From: Sipunculus nudus
Lineage: Eukaryota > Annelida > Sipuncula > Golfingiida > Sipunculidae
Assembly: GCA_026874595.1 (NCBI GenBank)
Contig: CM049319.1
Coordinates: forward strand, 53,270,917 to 53,334,916
DNA: 64,000 nt
Direction: 5' to 3'
Positions within the stretch are counted from its first letter, which is position 1; every line of letters begins with the position of its first letter. The notes under the pieces were generated by a model. The model did no database searches, had not been told where the DNA came from, and worked only from the letters and a program-made list of their open reading frames with translations. Of this stretch, positions 24,801-33,800 are shown piece by piece. Both the position numbers and the translations under genes were made by a program.

Positions 24801-27800
24801 TGCTGCCTATGAATAAAGAAAAAACCTCTTGAGGATTTCTTCTCAACAGAATATTTTCTTTGGATAGGTAGTATAATCCCTTCAAAAAATTAGTTAATTA
24901 TATTCAGAAATGAAAAAGTGAAGGGAGTGAGGCCATAAAAATCTTTAAATATTTTAAAATGTTCTTACTTTCAGTGTCTCCCGCCATTTTGAAGGGTGTC
25001 CTGTCCCGTCACAAAGAGTACACTTACTCGTCAAACATCCGCGTGTCCGTGGGAACCTGGAACGTAAACGGTGGCAAACATTTCCGCAGCATAGCGTTCA
25101 AACATGAATCACTGACTGACTGGCTGCTAGATCTGCCCAAACTCACTCAACAGACGAGACCAGGTAAGATCAGATGTTGACGTAGGCTGAAGAAGTAAAT
25201 ATACCTCAGAGCAGGTAAGATCAGATGTTGACGTAGGCTGAAGAAGAAAATATACCTCAGACCAGGTAAGATCAGATGTTGACGTAGGCTGAAGAAGAAA
25301 ATATACCTCAGACCAGGTAAGATCAGATGTTGACGTAGGCTGAAGAAGTAAATATACCTCAGACCAGGTAAGATCAGATGTTGACGTAGGCTGAAGAAGT
25401 AAATATACCTCAGACCAGGTAAGATCAGATGTTGACGTAGGCTGAAGAAGAAAATATACCTCAGACCAGGTAAGATCAGATGTTGACGTAGGCTGAAGAA
25501 GAAAATATACCTCAGACCAGGTAAGATCAGATGTTGATGTAGGCTGAAGAAATAAATATACCTCAGAGCAGGTAATACTAAATATGGTGTTCCATGTAAT
25601 AAGCGCCCCAGCTCTCTCAAAATTTATTTTTAACCAATTGTTTTGTACCCAAACAAGCGTAACAGTGACCATAAGTGCTGCTAAATATTTTAAGGTGAGA
25701 ATGGTTCAGTGAGCTGACTCGCATATCCATGTGGGTGCTTATTATCGTGGGAGCCCTCATTACATCAAATATGGTATAAGCTTGCATTGTGATTGTGTTT
25801 TCACCTCAAAGTTGTGTGTCTGCTCCTGTTTGTCTGTTTATGGATTGTTTCTACTGGTGTTCTCTGTCCTACGAGTACTTTCATGTCATATCCCTGCACC
25901 CTTATTGAACCCTGACAGATTTTTAGCTCAGCTTACTGAATGTCATCAGAGCTATAGTGATCACTCTTTGTCCGTCGTCTGTCCAACTGTCTGGTTATCC
26001 ATCCGTTAACCAAGCACAAATCATACAGCTGGACCTGGAATCTTTATATTTGACATGCCTGGAGGTCCATGAAAAAATCTCCTCTGTTACCCATATCCTC
26101 CAAACAATTGAATGGGGATACCACATACATAATTTGGCATTCAGATGATAAAATTCCTTTTGTGAATGTCTTCCTTGTCAGCTGAGTGTCATGACCCATG
26201 GGTCACATGTTTTCTCCCAGTTTCTAGATACTCCTCTGAGGAGCTGCTAATTTGCATTCATACTAAAACACAGATGTCAGAGGTTGCATGTAGAAATAAT
26301 GGGTAGTTATATTATATGGTTTTTCACTCTTCATGGCATACAGTCCCTGACTGTCTTTTTTTACTTATGTTTACAGAGCTTCTTGACATGACAGTGGACT
26401 ACAACCAGCCTGTTGACATCTTTGCCATTGGATTTGAGGAGATTGTGGATCTCAACGCCAGCAATATCATGAGTGCCAGGTATGTACTGTGGTGGCTTCA
26501 TATTCGCTAGTTCAAAATTTCGCGTTTTCCATATTTTCAATGTTTGGCGAAGGTTCCATTTTTGCGATCTTACCCCATTTAAAATAATCTTCACAAAGTA
26601 ATCAAATATAATATGAATTAATTATATCAAATTATATGTACACAAATTCTTAATAATTGATTGGAATCCAAGGTAACATCGAAGGATATTTTTCATCAAT
26701 AGCATATAATTTGAAAGATCTGATGTAATTGAATGTCAAGCTGTGAACATAGTAGATATATTATTACTTATATTAATCATTAATCCTTTTGAATTGCCTT
26801 CCATGATGGGGCTTCTTATTCGTGGTTTTATTTTTGCGAAAATTCTCCTTTCACAAATATTTTGAATTTGAAGCCTTCATGACTTCAACTTTCAGTAAGT
26901 ATCACAGAGAATACCTTATGATTAGAAGATATTATTTTTAGACAAATTTACTTCTGTTTTGTATTTTCAGACAGTTTTATACTTTTTTTTCATGCATACC
27001 CTTTTATAATCTTTTTTTGACAATTTTGAAATTATTTTCTCTATCAGAACAGCTTTTGATGTTATTTTAAGTATAAGCGTGTTTTCAGCTGGTCGTCATG
27101 GTACATGTTTTTCAGCACGACCAATCAGAAGGAGTGGGGGATTCAGCTGCAGAAGTTTATATCTCGAGAACACAAGTACATTCTCCTGACATCCGCTCAG
27201 CTGGTCGGCGTCTGTCTGTTCATCTTCATTCGACCTCAACATGCTCCATTCATCAGGTAGGACTCAAGGCTGATACCCAATACAGTTCTATCTCCATTCA
27301 TCAGTCAACACATTAGACTGGTACCCTGGACATTTTAGAGACACTGTTACAGACCCATTCCTGTTAATCAGTCATGTATATTGGCATCCACCATTCTATG
27401 ATCAAGAAACATCTCTTGGACCTTGATAAGTATAAATGAATCACTTAAAGAAGGAAAGAATATGAACCTTTTCCAGCTTAGCTTTGTGGGGTGGCCAGGA
27501 ATACTTGCCTCAACTTCAAAATTAGAATTTATTACATTTTCAAGAAAACACTTTCTGTTTACATGTCACATGTGAATGCTTTCAAAAATATTACTTATGC
27601 CATTAAGTCCTTACCACAAAAACAACCATGTTTATGTTATTTGTGTTGAAACAATTCTCTTCTAACATATTTGAAGGGACTGCATATCCCTCTTCTCTAA
27701 ATTTATACCTACGCTGCTGATTTAAGTAGAAGCCTTGGTGCATTGTGGGGCTAGGATTTCTATGCCCACAAACCATAACCAACAGAGTTGTTACCTAGAT

Positions 27801-30800
27801 ATCTTGGTTGTGATATACAAGATATACTGGATAACAGTTTATTCCATTGTTCATTCCAGAGATGTTGCTGTGGACACAGTGAAGACTGGCCTAGGGGGCG
27901 CTGCAGGCAATAAGGGTGCGGTTGCGATTCGGTTCGTCATGCGGAGTACCTCCCTCTGCTTTGTTTGTTCACATTTTGCTGCGGGACAGTCACAAGTTAA
28001 AGAACGTAACAGCGACTACCATGAAATCTCACAGAAAATCGCATTTCCCATGGTAGGTGACTTTTTAAGGTATTTTTCTTTGAATGGAAAGAAATATCAA
28101 TTTTTTTGAAATTTAATAAAATGTTCATTTATTTACCAGGGTTTTCAAACATTCTAAAAATGAAGTAGAATTTTTGTGAGTTACTTTTGAATATTTCAGA
28201 CTATCCTCAGAGTAAAAGGAAATCCACAGATAGAATATTCTCAAAATATGTATGTTTAAACATGCTTTAACATTAGACATTACTGCAACAGTGAATGATA
28301 TAAGTGTAAAGTATAAAAATAAAATTTGGTAGTGATCTTAAGAGAAAATGAACACACATTAGCCCCATATGCGGAGTAAAACCAAGAATCTAGTCAAGAC
28401 GACTTTAGCAATACCAGTTTAGTAGTAGACTTCTGCAGTTGAAAATGCATATCTTTTAAAAAAATCATAGTAAAGGTTCAAACTATTCCATCAGTGTATA
28501 TCAGGGGATAACATAATGTTCCCTTCTTTGATTTTTTGCCATTATTATATAAGATAATTTACGTTAAACATGGGGACTGTTTAACAGAGGTAAAGGAGAA
28601 CATAGGGACTTTGAAACATAGGTACCAGGAAACATAGGTACCAGGAAACATAGATACCAAGAAACATAGGTACCCAGGTATGGGGGGAACAAAGGTACCA
28701 AGGATGATAGGTATGCTCCCTCCTGTAGGCAATTTGTGTCTTTGGCAGCAATGAGGTTTTTTCTTATGATGACAACCAATCAGAGAGAGCAGCTGATCCT
28801 GGCAGCCAATCAAGCGGCAGCATCGATGGTGCATGTATATGAACAGGCACTTCAGTCTAATTTTTTGTTTTTGTGCTAAAGCACCTGGCCATCCTGTAAA
28901 TTTTTTTTTTTCCAATCAGGGTAAAATCAGGCCCAAATGATAACATTTTTACTTTGTTATATTTCTTCTTCAACCAGCATATTCACTTGAATGGTCAGAT
29001 TGTCCATAATGACTGCTTGATCAATTGATCTAAAAAAAATAATTTTCCCCGCCACAGAGATGGGCCAAAATTTTGCCCTGTTCATGTTTAATTATTTCAT
29101 TAAAGGGAAAGAGGCCAGAGCAGCAATACACAAATTATTGCTGAAGACCTGGTGCACATTCACCATAAAATAAAAACTGATATGAGTAAAATGAGAGTAG
29201 AGATTCAATATATAGTGATAACAATAGAACAATAAGGATAATTGGTTTGGCCTCAGTGAGCTTGACCATTGATTTTATCAGATGATTTGTTCATTATTAT
29301 GTCTGACACTGATTTTGTATTCTGGTGGTTTCTCAACAGGAAGCGTGTATGGTGAGTGTTAGAGATGCATGTTGTTAATGTGTGTAGTGTCAGTCCTGTG
29401 CTTCATGGCTTATTGACATGTGATCGGGACTAAATATGGCCGCAAAGGTTATAATATATGTATGCTTGCAACAGTAAAGATGAAGCATGAAACATGAATA
29501 ATGTAGATTATTACTGAACAATGTAGGCTACTGAAGCAACTCTGTGAAGCACTGCCCTAGTCATGTTTTGTGAATACTGTGAATATTATGTTAAATAAGC
29601 CATTCAGTCATACACGTGTCTTTGTCTCAGGTGATATTTAGTCACGTATTACAATAGTAACATGGCAGGCTTCTGTACTAACATCAACCACTCAGTCACA
29701 CAGACTACTTAGTCACAGTGTAAGGTTCTCACACAAATTTAGAAAATACAACACAGGTATGAAATCTTAAATCCACCAGAATGCTGTCCTTATCTAGAAA
29801 AATCGGTCAATATTGAGTAAAATCTGTGCATATTGTCAGTCCTTGGATAAAGCTTAACTTAATCCATCTCATTATCACTCTTGGTTTTACTATCTCATGC
29901 TTAGTCTCCCTCACCTGACCAGGATCCAGGACAAGCTATGATTAAGTGTTCCATTGCTTTATTTTGGACTTAAAAAATAGAGAATATACTACAACAATAG
30001 ATGAACAAATGGGAATAGTATGACATTTACTATAATATAGTTATTTTAATTAGGACTGTACCTTATAATACCACTCTGTTTCCAGACTTTACCCCAGAAG
30101 AGCCTTATTTCAGTTCACAATTAGAGATTAAAAACAACCCAGCACCCTCTCAGGTGGAGTTGGCAGATAGTTTTGTCCATCACCTGTCATTATACTGTCA
30201 ACTCTAAGTCCATATTTACAGCCCTGTTTGTTTTCTAAAGATTAGGATATGTGTGCTGAATGCTATTTGTGATGTCAGCTTTTTGTGAGCAATTGCATGG
30301 CCAGGTAGCTGTTAAAATCCTCATGTTGTAGTTATACAATGTAGTCATTCTTTATGTCCTTCACTTTAACTGAAAAACTTTCTAGACATGGCAGCAGTTA
30401 CAGCAAAGGAGATCTTGATTGACCGCAGTGCATAACTGCTGTTGGAGTGTAGGTAGCTGTGAAATGCATATGTATTTGTAAAAATTGTATTAGTTTGTCA
30501 TTTGGTTCTGCATGTGTACACCTATTAAACACACTATAAAGAATTATACAAAAGCATGCCATGCTGAAGTTCCTGTAACCCTGATTACTAACTGTAAACT
30601 GTTCCATTTTCTGGGTTATCGTTTTATTTTTAAAAAAGGCGGGGGAATTTACATGCACACTCTGCATGTGCCTAAAATGTATGACAGATGCCATGAAATC
30701 ATGGATGGTATGCTTTGTGTACATGTATTGAGTTTCAGGTTTATTGTCCCCGCCCATTGGGGATATTGATTTGGTTCTGTCTGTCTTTCTGGCCATCAGT

Positions 30801-33800
30801 TTTTGTTTCTGTGCAGTAACTATCATAAAAATTATCTAATTTCATTCAAATTTTGGTCAGTGAGTGCACTTTTGCATACCTTGGTTCGGATTGGTTTAGA
30901 GTGTCTGTCTAAAAATTATTATCATCAGCTCCAAACCAAACAAAAAATTTCCCTTTTGTTCCCAATTCACCAAAAAAATTATGACTTGTGGAGACATCTT
31001 CAGGGGAAAATGAAAACTTACACACAGGCACTATGACATGTGGAGACATCTTCAGTGGAAAATAAAAACTAAAATATATTGAGAAGGCAAAAGGGGGACA
31101 ATAAGAGGTGGAAGCGGGGCACTTTAATTCCATGAATTTGCTTGTTATGTATTGGTTTCATGTATAATGGAGCTATACTAGTACTCTGTCAGCTTCAAAT
31201 TATAGTTTCACCATTTGTCCTCAGAGGGAAGGAAAGGGGGGGGGGGTGCATTGATAACCTCTAGTATTAAACTACCGGTAGTCATTAAAATTAACCATTT
31301 TCTTTACATGTAAAAAAAAAGATAAAAATTATCAGGGCTTTCAGAAAAACAGGCTTATCAATCTGTGATGATTGAAACCTCTTTTAGACACCTTTATCTG
31401 GGGGTCCAAGCGCACGTTTCTGGCTGTTTGACCAAGGGGATCAAAGTTGGTTCTTGTAGCAGTCACTGACCATTGCAGACTGCCAGTCTTACCAGCCAGC
31501 TGTGTAAACACTGCTGACAGCTGAACCTTACATTTCTCCATAATCAAATAATCATACAATGACACAATATCTAACCATTAAAACGATGCAATTATGATGC
31601 AAAATGTCATTCTAAGTTATATTGAATTATACATATGGTAATGCTTCAAAGTTTGTCACAAATCCTGTCCAATTTGGTTGCTCCAAAATCCCATTTGACT
31701 CTCCAAAATTTGGCCTGAGTGTCCCTGACTCTCCAGTTTTATTCCTATTGAAAGGAATACAGGATATACAGATATGTGCAATAGATGATGCTTTACAGTA
31801 ATAATAAGTTGAGCTAAGTATGTACACTATGAAGCCAAGTTATTATTAGTTTATCCAGCAATATCATTGTAAAGCTTGTATGCTATCAAGTAAACCTATC
31901 AGCTCCAGCACCCTGCTGTGGTTTAGTCACATTAACCAATTATGTGTCATTAACTGTCAATCAAATAACTGCTTTATAGAAAACCAGTAATAATAAGCTG
32001 AATCAGGTGAAGCAAGGGTTTATCTGTTGTATTCTAAGAATATACTAAGGGCAGATTCTAAGTTCTAAATAAATACTGTACTCTTTTGTGTATTGGTCTA
32101 ACTTTTGTATAAGTCCATATGGTTTTGGGTAAATGCATGCTAGATATGGGAACCATGCTTGATTTAAAAAAAAAATGGATGTCATCAGTATTTGGGTTTG
32201 TATGGTCATGTTATGCATTTACTTCTGTTTTGTGCAAGTATTTTATTGTGAAAGGCTTAAGCTTGACATTGTAAATATGAAAATGTTATATTCAGAGTGG
32301 CACTGGCAAATGTATTATGTGTGTTGTTACAGGTATTATCTGTTGCTCTTTAGGTAGAGTCTTAAAGTCTATTCCTATATAATCAGTAGCCTATACTCCA
32401 TAATATAAACTAGATGTAGCAGTGAAAAAAATATGTTCATTGGATCCTGTTGCTGTTGATTTCTAGGTTATATAATTTGGAATTTACAATATATCACAAT
32501 AGGCATTGTCTATTTGGTGAAGAAATTTTATTGAAATTTTGATTAAACATTCATCTATGAATCTTTTCAATTTACTTCATTTCTCCACGCTTTTTCAGGT
32601 ATATTTATTTCATTTCAATCAAACTTCTGATTGTATGGTGGCATTTCATCTGATCCTATTAATTGAAATTAACTCTACATTTTCCAGATATTTGCATTCT
32701 GTGATATATGAGTGTTACTGTATTACATAACACTATATAAACACAGCCCCCACTCTTGCTGTGATTAAATTATGTACTTTGTGTTGTGGTACAGGGCCGT
32801 TCCTTGCATGCTCATGATTACATCTTCTGGTGTGGGGACTTCAACTACCGGATAGACTTGCCAAACGAAGAAGTGAAGGATCTGATCAAACAGCAGAACT
32901 GGGGGGCACTGCAGGCATGTGACCAGCTTATACAGCAAAAAGAAGCAGGCAATGTGAGTACACAAAAACCTCTCCTTACAGACACCTCGCTGTTACAGAC
33001 GCTTCTCTATTACAGACACTTATCTACTACAGACACCTCTAATACAGACACCTCTATAAAAGACACCTCTGTTTTACAAACACTTCTATGTTTGCAGACA
33101 CCTCTCTATCACAGGAACTTGTAAATTACATTAAATTCCCTATTATAGACAACTCTGTATGACAGACACCCCTATATAACAAACACATCTCTATAATACA
33201 GACACCTGTCTATTACAGACACAGCTCTTTTTCTGATACCCCTGTATCACAGACACTCCTCTATTACATACACATTTCTGGTACAGATGTCTCTGTATTA
33301 CAGACACTTCTTGATTATAGGTACCTGCCTATTACAGACACATCTCTATTACAGTATTACAGACACTTCTCTATTACAGGCACCTCTCTATTACAGACAC
33401 TTCTCAATTACAGACACCTCTCTATTAAAGACACCTCTCTATTACAGGCACCTCTCTAATACAGGCATCTTTGATTACAGGTACCTGTCTATTACAAGCA
33501 CATATCTTTTACAGTATTCCGTACACTTCTCATTTACAGACACGTCTTATTTTACAGACACCTCTCAATTACGGACATGTCTTATTTTACAAAAACCTCT
33601 CAATTACAGACACCTCTCTATTAAAGACACCTCTCTATTACAGACACCTCTTGATTATAGGTAACTGTCTGTTACAAGCACATCTCTATTACAGTATTTC
33701 AGACACTTCTCTATTACAGACACTTCTCTATTACAGACACCACTCTATTACAGACACCTCTCTATTACAGGCACCTCTCTTTTACAGAAACCTTTTGATT

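Larger units (their letters stand above)
28053..30740 (+). other. Intron L-M, first 2.7 kb
   Basis: Apart from the candidate microexon at 29340-29351 and the short 16-bp tandem at about 28605-28680, I see no gene or named repeat. The minus-strand frames 28559-28915 and 30398-30826 are not supported by any motif. Confidence 0.4.

Noticed and set aside
25127-25672. Minus-strand open frames of 181 and 157 residues with a 17-residue repeat
   Set aside because: They are the translation of the 51-bp intronic minisatellite (51 is divisible by three) and have no independent support.
27089-27115. Alternative acceptor for exon K at GTGTTTTCAG (about 27088)
   Set aside because: It would add 27 nt (LVVMVHVFQ-type residues in another frame) and lose the conserved Ser-Thr-Thr-Asn-Gln start that the 27115 acceptor gives.
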